Source: Marinobacter halodurans | Lineage (GTDB): Bacteria; Pseudomonadota; Gammaproteobacteria; Pseudomonadales; Oleiphilaceae | Assembly (NCBI RefSeq): GCF_004327985.1 | Contig: NZ_SJDL01000018.1 | Coordinates: 31,231-95,230, forward strand | Direction: 5' to 3' | Length of the DNA stretch: 64,000 bases | Part shown: piece by piece, positions 37,404 through 46,649 of the stretch | Layout: each line of letters begins with the position of its first letter | Numbering within the stretch: the first letter of the stretch is position 1 | Notes under the pieces: generated by a model | The model's database searches: none | Told to the model about the DNA's origin: nothing | What the model saw: the letters and a program-made list of their open reading frames with translations, nothing else | Made by a program: the position numbers and the translations under genes

Positions 37404-38205
37404 TTCCGTACTTGACGACTTTTTCTGGCGGGCCCTGATCGGTGGCCTGGGGGTGGCGCTGGTGGCCGGCCCGCTGGGCTGCTTCGTCGTCTGGCGCCGG
37501 ATGGCGTACTTCGGCGATACCCTGGCCCACTCCGCGCTGCTGGGCGTGGCCCTGGGCACCCTGTTGCAGATTCAACTGAGCCTGGGCATTGCCGTGGTCT
37601 GTATCGGCCTGGCGCTGCTGCTGGTGATCCTGTCCCGCAACCGCAGCCTTGCCACCGATACCCTGCTGGGCATCCTCGCCCACAGCGCCCTGGCCATCGG
37701 CTTGGTGACCCTGAGCTTCATGCCCGATGTGCGCCTCGACCTCACCGGCTACCTGTTCGGCGACCTGCTGGCCATCAGCCGCACGGACCTGGCCTGGATC
37801 TATGGCGGTGCCGCCGTTGTGCTGGCGCTGCTGGGCTGGCTCTGGCGGGGATTGCTGATGAGCACCATCCACGAGGAACTGGCCAAGGCCGAAGGCCTGC
37901 CGGTGGAGAGACTGCGTCTGGGACTGATGCTGATGTTCTCGCTGGTCATTGCGGTGGCGATGAAAATTGTCGGCGTGCTGTTGATCACCGCCCTGCTGAT
38001 CATTCCTGCCGCGACCGCACGGCGGCTGGCAAGCAGCCCCGAGCGCATGGTGGGTCTGGCCATGATCGGCGGCATGATCGCGGTGGGTGGCGGGCTGTCC
38101 CTGTCCTGGTTCTTCGACAGCCCGGCCGGACCTTCCATCGTGGTCTCCGCCTTCCTGCTGTTCCTGCTGGTTTACGGGCTGGTGCGGGAACAGCGTCACG
38201 GCTGA
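37390..38205 (+). CDS. znuB: Zinc ABC transporter permease ZnuB
   Basis: A 271-residue ABC-3 family permease with about eight membrane helices. Family features include [22 protein letters not shown] near residue 35 and [21 protein letters not shown] near residue 200. I start at ATG 37390 within the end of znuC. The frame is open further upstream, but that region is only the out-of-frame His tail of ZnuC. Confidence 0.94.
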
Positions 38206-38273
38206 CGCGCCCCTGCAGACGACGTAACCGCTGACGACACTGGACGCCAACTGCCCGACACACCTAAAGTTAG

Positions 38274-38305
38274 GGGATCCCCGTGAGGACGCTGCGGGGA
38301 ATCCC
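38274..38305. other. Stem-loop after znuB
   Basis: GGGATCCCCG (38274-38283) pairs with CGGGGAATCCC (38295-38305) with one bulge and an 11-nt loop, 69 bp after the znuB stop. There is no U-tract, so it may be a Rho-type end, an RNA-stability element or nothing. Confidence 0.3.
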
Positions 38306-38392
38306 GATACCCTTTATGCCGGCCAACGCCAGGGAACGGTGCGACGGTCCGGCAAACGGGAGCGTTACCTCATCAGGCAAGGGAGAGTACCC

Positions 38393-39850
38393 ATGGAAAG
38401 GCCTGCAGGACGGGGCATGCACGTCTGGCTGCCACTACTGGTCCTCATCGTCGGTCTTCTGTGCACCGGCGCGGTAGACCACTGGACCCGCAAGAGCCTG
38501 GACAAACAGACCCGGGCGCTGCTCGAGAGCCAGCACGCCCATTTCACGGACCTGGTGCAACAGGCCATCAACGTCCGTCTGCAAACCCTGGACGTGCTGG
38601 CGCGGACGCTGTCCGGCCTCAGCGACCACAGCCGTATCTTCCAGAACCAGTCGGATGCCATCCTGCGGCGCCTGCCGGACGTGATCGACCTGGACCGGAT
38701 CGTCACTCTTTCCGATGCCGAACGCGCCGTGGTGGAGCGGAACCTGTCCAACGCCAGTGGCCAGTACATCACCTTCGGCCAGTGGCAGGAAAGCGGGATA
38801 ACCCGCGTCGCCCCGCGCCAAGCCGACTACCAGGTGGTGGTCCAGGTGGCCGACCGCCATCCTCCCAGCGCCATCCTGGGCCTGGTGGCCCCGTCCGTGC
38901 CGCACTGGCGCCAGCCCATCGAAACCGCCCTGCAACACGACAAGGTCTCCGCCACCGCCCAGACCCGTATCCAGCGCAACGGCAGCAGCCAGGTGGGCGT
39001 ACGCCTGTTCCGTGCCCTGGAGGATGGATCCCTGGTGAGCCTGGCGTTTTCCCCCGAGCAACTGCTGCGCGAAGCGCTACCGGCCCAGATGGATCCGGCG
39101 TTACAGGTGACCGTGTTCGACCTGGACCAGCACGTCAAGATCCCGCTGTTTGCCACCGGCCGTCTGGAACAGCCGCGCCAGGCCCGGGCCCTGCGGTCAG
39201 CGATCAGCCTGGCGGACCGGGAGTGGATCCTCACCACCATCCCCGACCGGCACTATAGGGGAGAGCCGGTAGAACGGGTGAGGCAGATCATCTGGCTGGT
39301 GGGAGTCGCAGCGTCGCTCGGCACGACCCTCCTGGTAGGCCTGCTGTGCCTGCGTCTGACGCGGGCCCGGCACGACCACGCCTTCGTGACCCGGGCGCTG
39401 GAGACCGAAAGTCAGGCCCTGGAGAACAACCGCATCGAGAAGCACGCCCTGAAGCAGGCCCTGCAGAACAGCGAACAGCGCAGCCGGGACCTGGTGGAGA
39501 TCGCCGGCAGTTGCATTGCGGAAATGGACGAGGAGGGCCGGATCGGATTCATTTCGGCCCTGGCCGTGGATTTCCTGGGTCAGCCCCCGGCCGCCCTGGA
39601 GCATCACCCCTTCAGTGACCATGTCATGCCGGAAGACCGGGAGCGTTTCAAGCAGGGCCTGGCCGCCGCCCGCCAGCAGCGGCGGCTGGTGCGCATGGAC
39701 CTGCTGCTGCAGGACAACGACAGTGACGGGGTGCCGGTCACCTTGCGGCTCAAGCCGGTGGTGGACACCCTCACCGGCTGTGCCGGCTTCCGCCTGTCCA
39801 TCCAGGCCCGGCCCGGGCAGCCGGAAGAGGACCGCTCGAGGGGACACTGA
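38393..39850 (+). CDS. Membrane sensor with periplasmic domain and PAS, no output domain
   Basis: A 485-residue protein; ATG 38393 has GGGAGAG ideally upstream. TM1 is at about 10-29 and TM2 at about 298-322. Between them lies a periplasmic sensor of Cache/CHASE-like size containing QSDAILRRLPDVIDLDRIVTLSDAE. A short coiled coil (ALETESQALENNRIEKHALKQ) leads to a cytoplasmic PAS domain (about 362-470; SCIAEMDEEGRIGFISALAVDFLG). The protein stops after PAS: no kinase, GGDEF, EAL or HAMP-MCP output. The stop codon is real in this frame, and no continuing homologous frame follows. Function unknown. Confidence 0.72.
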   Translation: MERPAGRGMHVWLPLLVLIVGLLCTGAVDHWTRKSLDKQTRALLESQHAHFTDLVQQAINVRLQTLDVLARTLSGLSDHSRIFQNQSDAILRRLPDVIDLDRIVTLSDAERAVVERNLSNASGQYITFGQWQESGITRVAPRQADYQVVVQVADRHPPSAILGLVAPSVPHWRQPIETALQHDKVSATAQTRIQRNGSSQVGVRLFRALEDGSLVSLAFSPEQLLREALPAQMDPALQVTVFDLDQHVKIPLFATGRLEQPRQARALRSAISLADREWILTTIPDRHYRGEPVERVRQIIWLVGVAASLGTTLLVGLLCLRLTRARHDHAFVTRALETESQALENNRIEKHALKQALQNSEQRSRDLVEIAGSCIAEMDEEGRIGFISALAVDFLGQPPAALEHHPFSDHVMPEDRERFKQGLAAARQQRRLVRMDLLLQDNDSDGVPVTLRLKPVVDTLTGCAGFRLSIQARPGQPEEDRSRGH

Positions 39851-39866
39851 TTAAAGACCCGCCGGG

Positions 39867-40112
39867 CTACAGGGTCTTGTGGGTGCCATCGCAGAAAGGG
39901 GCTGAACCGGTCTGCTTGCAGCCACAGAACCAGACCCACTCCTCCCGTTCGGCAACGAACTTCACCGGACGCAGGCCGGTGGCCTTGTGCGAGCCATCAC
40001 AGAACGGCTGGTGCTGACTTCGTCCGCAGGCGCACCAGAAGTAGGTCTTGCCCGCTTCCACCAGGACCGCACAGGGTGTAGTACGGGCAATGCGGGGCGT
40101 ATCGTCGGGCAT
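39867..40112 (-). CDS. Double CDGSH iron-sulfur protein
   Basis: An 81-residue protein made of two CDGSH zinc-finger-like motifs. The first is Cys27-X-Cys29...PFCDGSH (Cys38, His42). The second is Cys63-X-Cys65...PFCDGTH (Cys74, His78). Each 3Cys-1His set normally binds a redox-active [2Fe-2S] cluster, as in mitoNEET. The spacing of the two motifs is almost identical, indicating internal duplication. Cytoplasmic, no membrane segment. Biological role unknown; it could be a cluster or electron shuttle. Confidence 0.9.
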   Translation of the reverse strand: MPDDTPRIARTTPCAVLVEAGKTYFWCACGRSQHQPFCDGSHKATGLRPVKFVAEREEWVWFCGCKQTGSAPFCDGTHKTL

Positions 40113-40163
40113 AGGCGGCTCCCTCCGGACCGTGACTATGCCTCCAGTATAGCCGGCGTGCGC

Positions 40164-41243
40164 TCAGAGCGGCTGCACCACATCCGCGATCCGGCCCGAA
40201 TCCACCAGCTCCAGGAAGGCCTCACCCAGACGCTCACTTTCTGCGATCGACTGGCGCCAGGCCTGCTCGCGCCCATCGTCGTTATCCAGGTAGCGCTCGA
40301 AATCCTTCCGGTCCGGCAGCTTGCGATCCGGGAGCCGGCCGAGGTATTCCCGCGACGGCGCTACCAGCACCACATCCTGCAGGCGGGTATGGTCGCCGCG
40401 ACGCCAGGGCAGCGACTTGTCGAACCAACCGGGAATCACCCGGTCGGTGAAGTGGGGATAGAGCACCACGCCGGGCTGCTCGTAGGGGAGATCAAGGTGG
40501 TAGTCCAGCAACCCGCCGTCACGGTACATGCCTTCCGGGGCACCGGCGATACCGGCCACCCCGGACATCACCATGGGAATCGACGCCGACGCCAGCAGGG
40601 CCGCCAGCAGGTTTTCCCGGGTCAGCGGGACCTGATGGCTCTGGAAGTCGATCAGGTCGCCCAGCGGGGCCCGCTCGCGCGGATCGTGCAGGATGCCCCG
40701 TTCCATGAAGCGTCCCAGGTGCCTGCGGCTGACCATATTGGCGCTGATCGCCGCCATCAGGCCGAGCGCCAGCCGGCCGCGGGTATCGTGCTGCAGCATG
40801 CCCCGGCTGCGCACCACCACCACGTTGAGGCGGTAGTCCGGGTGATTGAGTATGGCGTCTTCCCGGCCTCCCAGCAGCTCGTCCAGGAACACCATGCTGC
40901 GGCGTGTCACTTCCGCCATGCTCACGCCCTTGGGAAAGCGCTGGCGGGTATAGAGATCGGACAGGCTCGCCAACTGGCTGACCGGATCGCCGGACGTCAC
41001 GGCGGCAAAGCGCCAGCTGCCGATAGAGGCCCCGATCAGCGACCGCACCTGCCTTGCCCGGGGCAACCACTCGCCGAAGATCGCCTGGTCCAGACCACAG
41101 ATGCCCAACGCCTTGGGTCCGCCGGCGGCACCGGGGATCACGTGGACATCTTCCGGTCGCAACCCGGCATCCTTGAGACGCGCATAGGCCCGGTGTCCTG
41201 CACGGACAGTCAGCACGGAGGGGTCTGGCGAAACGGTGGACAT
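40164..41243 (-). CDS. Patatin-like phospholipase family protein
   Basis: A 359-residue patatin-fold hydrolase with a Ser-Asp dyad. The oxyanion glycine stretch is GAAGGPKALG (38-47), the nucleophile is in GASIGS (Ser73), and the Asp is in YRDGGLLDYH (Asp242). No signal peptide is present, so a cytoplasmic lipid acyl hydrolase is likely; the substrate is unknown. It is divergent from a TetR-family gene across 167 bp, which may regulate it. Confidence 0.82.
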   Translation of the reverse strand: MSTVSPDPSVLTVRAGHRAYARLKDAGLRPEDVHVIPGAAGGPKALGICGLDQAIFGEWLPRARQVRSLIGASIGSWRFAAVTSGDPVSQLASLSDLYTRQRFPKGVSMAEVTRRSMVFLDELLGGREDAILNHPDYRLNVVVVRSRGMLQHDTRGRLALGLMAAISANMVSRRHLGRFMERGILHDPRERAPLGDLIDFQSHQVPLTRENLLAALLASASIPMVMSGVAGIAGAPEGMYRDGGLLDYHLDLPYEQPGVVLYPHFTDRVIPGWFDKSLPWRRGDHTRLQDVVLVAPSREYLGRLPDRKLPDRKDFERYLDNDDGREQAWRQSIAESERLGEAFLELVDSGRIADVVQPL

Positions 41244-41410
41244 GACAATTTCCTATACGTCGACGGGCTGGGCGGGAGTCTAACGGACTCGATGCCACAG
41301 CAAAAGCCTGTTTCGCAATGAGGCCCCCGAACAGGCCGGTGCGGACCGGGGCCTGATCTGGCCCGGCCACTGCGTTATACTGCCCCGGAATTTATCCGGA
41401 ACCGTTGCCC

Positions 41411-42049
41411 ATGGCGCGCGCGAACCACGGCGAAGCAACCCGCAAGAAAATCATCCTGACGGCCCTCGACCGGTACGCCCGGCACGGGCTGGACGGGGTA
41501 TCGCTGCGGACCATCAGCGCGGAATCCGGCACCCGCAATTCGGCCGCCGCCCACTATCATTTCGGCAGCCGCCAGGGCCTGCTGGAGGCCGTGGTGAGCT
41601 TCATTACCGACCACACCCGTCCCCAGTTCGAAAGCGGCTTCCGGAGTGTCGAGCGCGATCCCGCACCGACGCTGCGCGATGTGGTCCGGGCGGTCACCAC
41701 CCCCTACCTGTCACTGACCCTCGCACCCGACTGGGGACCGGCGGCACTGCGCTTCATGGCGCACCTGCACGCGGACAACACACCGGACATCGTCGAACTG
41801 CTGAACACCCATTTCCGGCCCGACGTGGAACGCATCGAGGCCCAATTGTGCCGGGCCCTGCCCGACGTTCCCCGGGATGTGCTGCGGATCCGGCTGGCCT
41901 TCACCTTTGTCAGCCTGATCCATGGTGCCGCGGAGATCGACATGCTGTCCCATACGCCGTTCGGCAATATCCGGCCCGACGACCTCACCCTGTTCAATTA
42001 CTTCCTGGATTTCATCGAGGGGGGGCTGGCGGCGCCGTCGTCCGATTGA
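41411..42049 (+). CDS. TetR-family transcriptional regulator
   Basis: A 212-residue regulator with an N-terminal TetR helix-turn-helix (TRKKIILTALDRYARHGLDGVSLRTISAESGTRNSAAAHYHFGS-type, residues about 10-53). The C-terminal domain is of the type seen in regulators of lipid or amino-acid-derived ligands, but I cannot name the ligand. Divergent from the patatin-like gene, so that gene is the first candidate target. ATG 41411 preferred over TTG 41405. Confidence 0.85.
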   Translation: MARANHGEATRKKIILTALDRYARHGLDGVSLRTISAESGTRNSAAAHYHFGSRQGLLEAVVSFITDHTRPQFESGFRSVERDPAPTLRDVVRAVTTPYLSLTLAPDWGPAALRFMAHLHADNTPDIVELLNTHFRPDVERIEAQLCRALPDVPRDVLRIRLAFTFVSLIHGAAEIDMLSHTPFGNIRPDDLTLFNYFLDFIEGGLAAPSSD

Positions 42050-42176
42050 TCCCGGAGCTCCAGTAGCGGCCCCGGTTTTGAGCCCCGTTTACCGCACCAC
42101 TTTCGCTTCGCAGGATTCATGCTATAAGTGTCGGTAACGTCCACCGGAAAGGACCCGCAACCTGCAGGAGCGCAGT

Positions 42177-43232
42177 GTGGCCAAGCGGTTAACCCTGAGA
42201 TATACAAACACCAATCCGACGGAAGCCATCCTGGGCTTCCAGCGCCAGATCGTCTATCACGTCCACTTCTGGACCCTGGTGGCCGTCGCACCACTGGTGC
42301 TGGTCCAATGGTCGGAGCATCACCTGCTGCTGAGCGTGTTGCTGGCCATCTTCTGCCTGAACCTGGTGGCGGTCATCCTCTACCTGCGCCTGCGCGGACG
42401 CTATCTGTTCAAGGGGCGTTTCTTTGCCCTGTTTGCCATCGCCTGCACCGTCTACTCGACGGTCATTAACGGGCACAACGGTCTGTTCTGGGGCTATCCG
42501 GCCATTGCCGCCATGTTCTTCCTGCTGTCCCTGCGCGAGGCACTGGTCCTGAACGCGATCTTCATTGCCGTCCTGGCGGGCGTGTCTTTCCATCGCTTCC
42601 CGACCCCGGAGTTCTGGCGCATCACCTGCTCCCTGAGCCTGACCGCCACCTTTGTGGCGGTGTTTGCCTGGCTGGTGGGCCGAATGCAAAGCGAACTGAC
42701 GGACCTGGCCACCACCGATCCCCTGACCGGCTGTCTCAACCGCTCCCAGATGGCCGAGGTCCTGAACCGCCAGATCCAGCTGCGGGAGCGTTATGAGCGG
42801 GTGGCCAGCGTGATCCTGGTGGATCTGGACCATTTCAAGACGATCAACGATCGCTGGGGCCACGCCGCCGGCGACGAGGTCCTGTGCGAGGCCGCCACAC
42901 GCCTGCGCCGGCGCCTGCGGGATACGGACTTCCTGTTCCGGATCGGCGGCGAAGAGTTCATGGTGGTGCTGCCGGAAACCCGGCAGAAGGCAGCCGAAGA
43001 GCTGGCCCGCCAACTGCTCGACACCATCAGCGTGGCGCCGTTCAGCAAGGACATCCAGATCACCGCCAGCGCCGGGGTGACCGAGGTGGTCAAGGGCGAG
43101 ACCTGGTCCACCTGGCTCAATCGCGCCGACCAGGCGCTCTACACCGCCAAGGACGCCGGCCGCAACCGGGTCATGATCATGCGGGGCTCGGAACTGGAAG
43201 CCGGCCAGGGCACGCCGGTACCTAACCCGTAA
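42177..43232 (+). CDS. Membrane-bound diguanylate cyclase (GGDEF)
   Basis: A 351-residue protein starting at GTG 42177. About five membrane helices fill residues 28-168, followed by a GGDEF domain (about 178-340). The active-site motif is GGEEF (257-261), and the product-inhibition RxxD (RDTD, 248-251) lies five residues ahead, so it should make cyclic-di-GMP with feedback control. DPLTGCLNR and LVDLDHFKTINDRWGH are intact. No known sensory motif is seen in the membrane part. It converges on an alpha/beta hydrolase gene 12 bp away. Confidence 0.9.
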   Translation: MAKRLTLRYTNTNPTEAILGFQRQIVYHVHFWTLVAVAPLVLVQWSEHHLLLSVLLAIFCLNLVAVILYLRLRGRYLFKGRFFALFAIACTVYSTVINGHNGLFWGYPAIAAMFFLLSLREALVLNAIFIAVLAGVSFHRFPTPEFWRITCSLSLTATFVAVFAWLVGRMQSELTDLATTDPLTGCLNRSQMAEVLNRQIQLRERYERVASVILVDLDHFKTINDRWGHAAGDEVLCEAATRLRRRLRDTDFLFRIGGEEFMVVLPETRQKAAEELARQLLDTISVAPFSKDIQITASAGVTEVVKGETWSTWLNRADQALYTAKDAGRNRVMIMRGSELEAGQGTPVPNP

Positions 43233-43244
43233 GACAGGCGCCGG

Positions 43245-44156
43245 CTACACCCGGGTGTGGAAATCACGCACCGCTTCGAACACCTGCACCGGGTTTTCGT
43301 AGTGGGGATAATGGCCAATGCCGTCCAGCGCAATCACATCCGGCAGAGGGATAAGCTGCCGATAGCGGTCCGCCATGGCAATGCCCGACACCGGATCAGC
43401 GGTACCGGAAATCAAGCGCAGGGGCTGCGGCGCGTTCTGCAGGGCGCCCACCCAGCGGTTGCGGTGGCAACGCCGTTCATCCATGTAACGGATCAGCCGG
43501 TGCAGGATGCCCCGGCCGTTGTTGTACACCAGCAGTTGCCAGAAGCTGTTCAACTCGCTGCGGCTGGGGCGGGTCTGGTGTCCGAACAGCTTCGAGAAGT
43601 TATGGTCGAACACGCCGCGGGTCAGCCCCCGGCTCACCAGACCGCCGAGAGGTCCCACCAGCAGCTTCTGGATCAGGATCGGCTGGTGCACCTCCGGGAA
43701 CAGGGCGCCGTTGAGGAAACAGGCGCTGGCGATCGAAAACGGCAGACTGCCTTCCTGCTCGCGGGCCAGCAGCTCCTGCGCCACGCTGCACCCATAGTCG
43801 TGTGCCAGCAGGTGGACGCGCCGGATCCCCATGGCTTCCAGCCATCCCTGTTGCAGGTCGGCCTGGTCGATCAGGCTGTAGGGATAGTCGACCGGCTTGT
43901 CGGAAAACCCGAAACCCAGCATGTCCGCCACCAGCACCTGGTGGGACGGGGTCAGGTAGGACCAGATCCGGTTCCAGTCCCAGGATGCGGTGGGAAAACC
44001 GTGCAGCAACAGGAGCGCATCGCCACGGCCGTCGATGCGGCTGAAAATGGCATGCTCGCCGTAAGCGAACCACTTGCCGGCCTGCTGCCAGCGATGTACC
44101 GATATGTCCGAGTGATGACCATCTGCGGCTACGTCGAGAGAAACCACACGTTCCAT
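43245..44156 (-). CDS. Alpha/beta hydrolase, epoxide hydrolase/haloalkane dehalogenase-like
   Basis: A 303-residue alpha/beta hydrolase. The oxyanion loop is HGFPTASWDW (52-61). The nucleophile elbow LAHDYGCSV places Asp120 where lipases have Ser, the mark of epoxide hydrolases and haloalkane dehalogenases. The catalytic His is in DGIGHYPHYENP near the C-terminus. Substrate unknown. A palindrome TGTAAAG-N4-CTTTACA lies 63 bp upstream at 44219-44236. Confidence 0.82.
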   Translation of the reverse strand: MERVVSLDVAADGHHSDISVHRWQQAGKWFAYGEHAIFSRIDGRGDALLLLHGFPTASWDWNRIWSYLTPSHQVLVADMLGFGFSDKPVDYPYSLIDQADLQQGWLEAMGIRRVHLLAHDYGCSVAQELLAREQEGSLPFSIASACFLNGALFPEVHQPILIQKLLVGPLGGLVSRGLTRGVFDHNFSKLFGHQTRPSRSELNSFWQLLVYNNGRGILHRLIRYMDERRCHRNRWVGALQNAPQPLRLISGTADPVSGIAMADRYRQLIPLPDVIALDGIGHYPHYENPVQVFEAVRDFHTRV

Positions 44157-44218
44157 ATGCCCTATTTCGTCCTCGCTGCCCTTGTGCGTCAGTTGATACC
44201 CCGGAAGCTCCGATAACC

Positions 44219-44236
44219 TGTAAAGAATGCTTTACA
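44219..44236. promoter_or_regulatory. Operator-like palindrome upstream of the hydrolase gene
   Basis: TGTAAAG AATG CTTTACA is a perfect 7+7 palindrome 63 bp upstream of the minus-strand hydrolase. The whole region 44157-44513 (357 bp) has no other feature I can support. The regulator is unknown. Confidence 0.4.
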
Positions 44237-44513
44237 CCTTTGCCGAATCCGGCCAGTACGCCACTCCCTCTGTCCCATAGACTAGCGCATTCCCTTCCCG
44301 GGAAGCATTGCAGGACGGGTCGTTTCAGGCATCGGATCACACCGGGCGGGTGCACCGGCGATTCCTTAACCAAATGGTACGAAAACTGCTTGAGTTCCAG
44401 CTGTGGAAGTTGAATCGATGCGCCCCCATGTTTCGTATAGAAAGAAACTGGAGGGCCGTCAAAGGCGCCCACCCGGCTTTCCGGGCGTCGCGCAAACCGT
44501 GAGAGGTTTTGCC

Positions 44514-44702
44514 ATGCGTACCATCGAACCAGAAAACCCGACCCGGCGGAATGACAGTCGTCTCAACCGCCTCTATTACCTGAAACAGCAGCAGCTGCAA
44601 CGCTCCGGCGGACGCAGCAACAGCCTGCTGTATCGCGTGCTTGCCGCCGAGGCGGACGCCATCAGCAGCGCCCTCGGCAAGGAAACGACCGACAACGAGT
44701 GA
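44514..44702 (+). CDS. Small basic hypothetical protein
   Basis: A 62-residue protein starting at ATG 44514, preceded by GAGAGG. It is Arg/Gln-rich with a central helix (RLNRLYYLKQQQLQRSG) and a short Ala-rich C-terminal helix. No Cys, no membrane segment, no known family. A longer in-frame start at 44403 (GTG) has no ribosome site. Could be a small regulator or nucleic-acid binder. Confidence 0.5.
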   Translation: MRTIEPENPTRRNDSRLNRLYYLKQQQLQRSGGRSNSLLYRVLAAEADAISSALGKETTDNE

Positions 44703-44853
44703 CCCGCCCGGGTGGTGGTCATCCGTAGGGAATTTGGGCTTCGGGCCGGAAATAGCTTAATCTTTTGAGGCTCGTCAATCGAAACCGATTGGCACTCATC
44801 CGGTTACCCCGACACCACGTACGTGCCTGAAGCCTTCCCTAGAGAATCGCGGA

Positions 44854-45420
44854 ATGACTGACACCACCGAGACCATCGCCAGACACTTCGAACAGATTAT
44901 GCAGGCCCTGGGTGAGGATACCGCCCGGGAGGGACTGCTCAAGACCCCGGAACGGGCCGCCAAGGCCATGCAGTTCCTGACCCAGGGGTATCGGCAGGAT
45001 CTTGCCAGCGTGGTCAACGACGCCACCTTCGAATCCGATATGGATGAAATGGTGGTGGTCCAGGACATCGAGCTCTACAGCCTGTGTGAGCATCACCTGT
45101 TGCCATTCATCGGCAAGTGCCATATCGCCTATATTCCCCAGGGCCGTGTGCTGGGCCTGTCCAAACTGGCCCGCATCGTCGACATGTACGCCCGCCGCTT
45201 CCAGATCCAGGAGAACCTGACCCGCCAGATCGCCGAGGCCATCGAATCGGTGACCGGCGCCCAGGGCGTTGCCGTGGTCATTGAAGCCCAGCACATGTGT
45301 ATGATGATGCGCGGTGTCGAGAAACAGAACTCACGGATGAAGACGTCCGTCATGCTGGGCAGCTTCCGCAAGTCCCAGGCCACGCGGACGGAATTCCTGC
45401 AACTGATCAACCACCCCTAG
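44854..45420 (+). CDS. folE: GTP cyclohydrolase I
   Basis: FolE opens the GTP ring to give 7,8-dihydroneopterin triphosphate, first step of folate and pterin synthesis. 188 residues; the zinc-site motif [19 protein letters not shown] and the second part [15 protein letters not shown] are intact, with Cys in [10 protein letters not shown]. It is 14 bp before folM, so both are probably co-transcribed. Confidence 0.95.
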   Translation: MTDTTETIARHFEQIMQALGEDTAREGLLKTPERAAKAMQFLTQGYRQDLASVVNDATFESDMDEMVVVQDIELYSLCEHHLLPFIGKCHIAYIPQGRVLGLSKLARIVDMYARRFQIQENLTRQIAEAIESVTGAQGVAVVIEAQHMCMMMRGVEKQNSRMKTSVMLGSFRKSQATRTEFLQLINHP

Positions 45421-45434
45421 GATGCGGATCGATC

Positions 45435-46157
45435 ATGACTCTACCCGCTGCGGTCGTCACCGGCGCCGGACGGCGCCTCGGCTATGAGCTGAGCAAGGCC
45501 CTGCTGACCCGCGACTACCAGGTATTTGCCCTCTATCGCACGCCCACCGACGATGTGGACCGACTGCGCGAGGACGGCGCCTCCATGATCCAGGTCGACC
45601 TCGCCGACCGCCACAGCGTGCACCAGGCGATCGAGCGCATCCGCCATACCATGCCGTTGCGGGTCCTGATCAACAACGCCTCCCAGTTCGAGGAAAACCC
45701 GGAGGATGCGGACGCCCTGGCGGACCTGGCCGAACGGCTCTACCGGGTCAACACGCTGGCCCCCATGCAATTGATCGAAGGACTGGCGGACACGATGAAA
45801 GCCTCCGGCAGCGAACGTGCGCCGCTGCCGGTGGTCATCAACATCACCGATATCTTCGCCGAGAATCCCAATCCACGCTACGCCGCCTACTGCGCCACCA
45901 AGGCCGCCCTGGCCAACCTCACGCTGAGCTACGCCAAGTCGCTGGCGCCGGCGGTGCGGGTGAACGCCATCATGCCGGGCCCGATCCGCTTCCTACCCCG
46001 GCACACCGACGACGAGAAACAGGAGGTGCTGGCCGAAACGCTACTGGCGCGGGAAGGCGGCTTCGAGAGTGTCGTCAAGCAGGCGCTGGCCCTGATCGAC
46101 AACGATTTCATGACCGGTGCGATGATCCCAGTAGATGGTGGCCGTCGCCTGGCCTAG
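45435..46157 (+). CDS. folM: Dihydromonapterin reductase FolM (SDR family)
   Basis: A 240-residue short-chain dehydrogenase/reductase. NADPH motif VTGAGRRLGYEL (residues 8-19), INNAS at about 80, catalytic Tyr-x3-Lys in YAAYCATKAAL, and the end GAMIPVDGGRRLA. The TGAGRR variant and the folE neighbour point to FolM/pteridine reductase, which makes tetrahydromonapterin and has weak dihydrofolate reductase activity. Start ATG 45435. Its last 39 codons overlap the convergent folK. Confidence 0.87.
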   Translation: MTLPAAVVTGAGRRLGYELSKALLTRDYQVFALYRTPTDDVDRLREDGASMIQVDLADRHSVHQAIERIRHTMPLRVLINNASQFEENPEDADALADLAERLYRVNTLAPMQLIEGLADTMKASGSERAPLPVVINITDIFAENPNPRYAAYCATKAALANLTLSYAKSLAPAVRVNAIMPGPIRFLPRHTDDEKQEVLAETLLAREGGFESVVKQALALIDNDFMTGAMIPVDGGRRLA

Positions 46158-46571
46158 GGTCCACTCTCCCAGGTGCAGCGTCCGACAGTCGTGAGGTGCC
46201 ACCTGGTCCGCCAGCAGGGCCCGGAAATAGGGTTCCTGCACACTGCGCCCGTCGGGCGGGTGATCGGCCCGGGCTTCGAGAATGTCGATGTCGATGGTCC
46301 GGTCCTTGAGACTCGAGGCCGGGTCACTCCGGTCCCGGCCCAGGGTTTCCTCCACGCCATTGAACCAGGCCTTCAGCTCCCGCTCGGACAACGGCGATTG
46401 CAGGACCACCAGGGCATTGAGGAACCCCCGGTCGCTGTCGATGCCCTCGGGGCGGGTCGCCACCACCGGGCTGATCCGCAGGCAGCCGGTCTTCTGGACC
46501 AGGATGTCCAGCGCCCGCGGCAGGTTCTGTTCCGGGCAGATGTTGCTGCCCAGGCCACACAGGTACCACAT
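46041..46571 (-). CDS. folK: 2-amino-4-hydroxy-6-hydroxymethyldihydropteridine pyrophosphokinase (FolK)
   Basis: FolK transfers pyrophosphate to hydroxymethyl-dihydropterin in folate synthesis. 176 residues from ATG 46571, which has GAGG six bases upstream; starts at 46589 and 46604 lack spacing. HPPK features are YLCGLGSNICPEQNLPRAL, RGFLNAL and the signature KDRTIDIDIL. Its 3' end overlaps folM by 117 bp on the opposite strand, so either gene's mRNA end is antisense to the other. The C-terminal about 40 residues in the overlap are not well conserved in type. Confidence 0.82.
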   Translation of the reverse strand: MWYLCGLGSNICPEQNLPRALDILVQKTGCLRISPVVATRPEGIDSDRGFLNALVVLQSPLSERELKAWFNGVEETLGRDRSDPASSLKDRTIDIDILEARADHPPDGRSVQEPYFRALLADQVAPHDCRTLHLGEWTLGQATATIYWDHRTGHEIVVDQGQRLLDDTLEAAFPRQ

Positions 46572-46649
46572 GGTTGCCTCAGTCATCTCCGTAACAAACG
46601 CCAATCAATACGCTCGATCCCGCTGAACCGATTGCCACCGGGCCGCCGT

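Noticed and set aside
38206..38392. Possible terminator T-run after znuB.
   Set aside because: A stem exists but no U-tract follows, so I list it only as a stem-loop.
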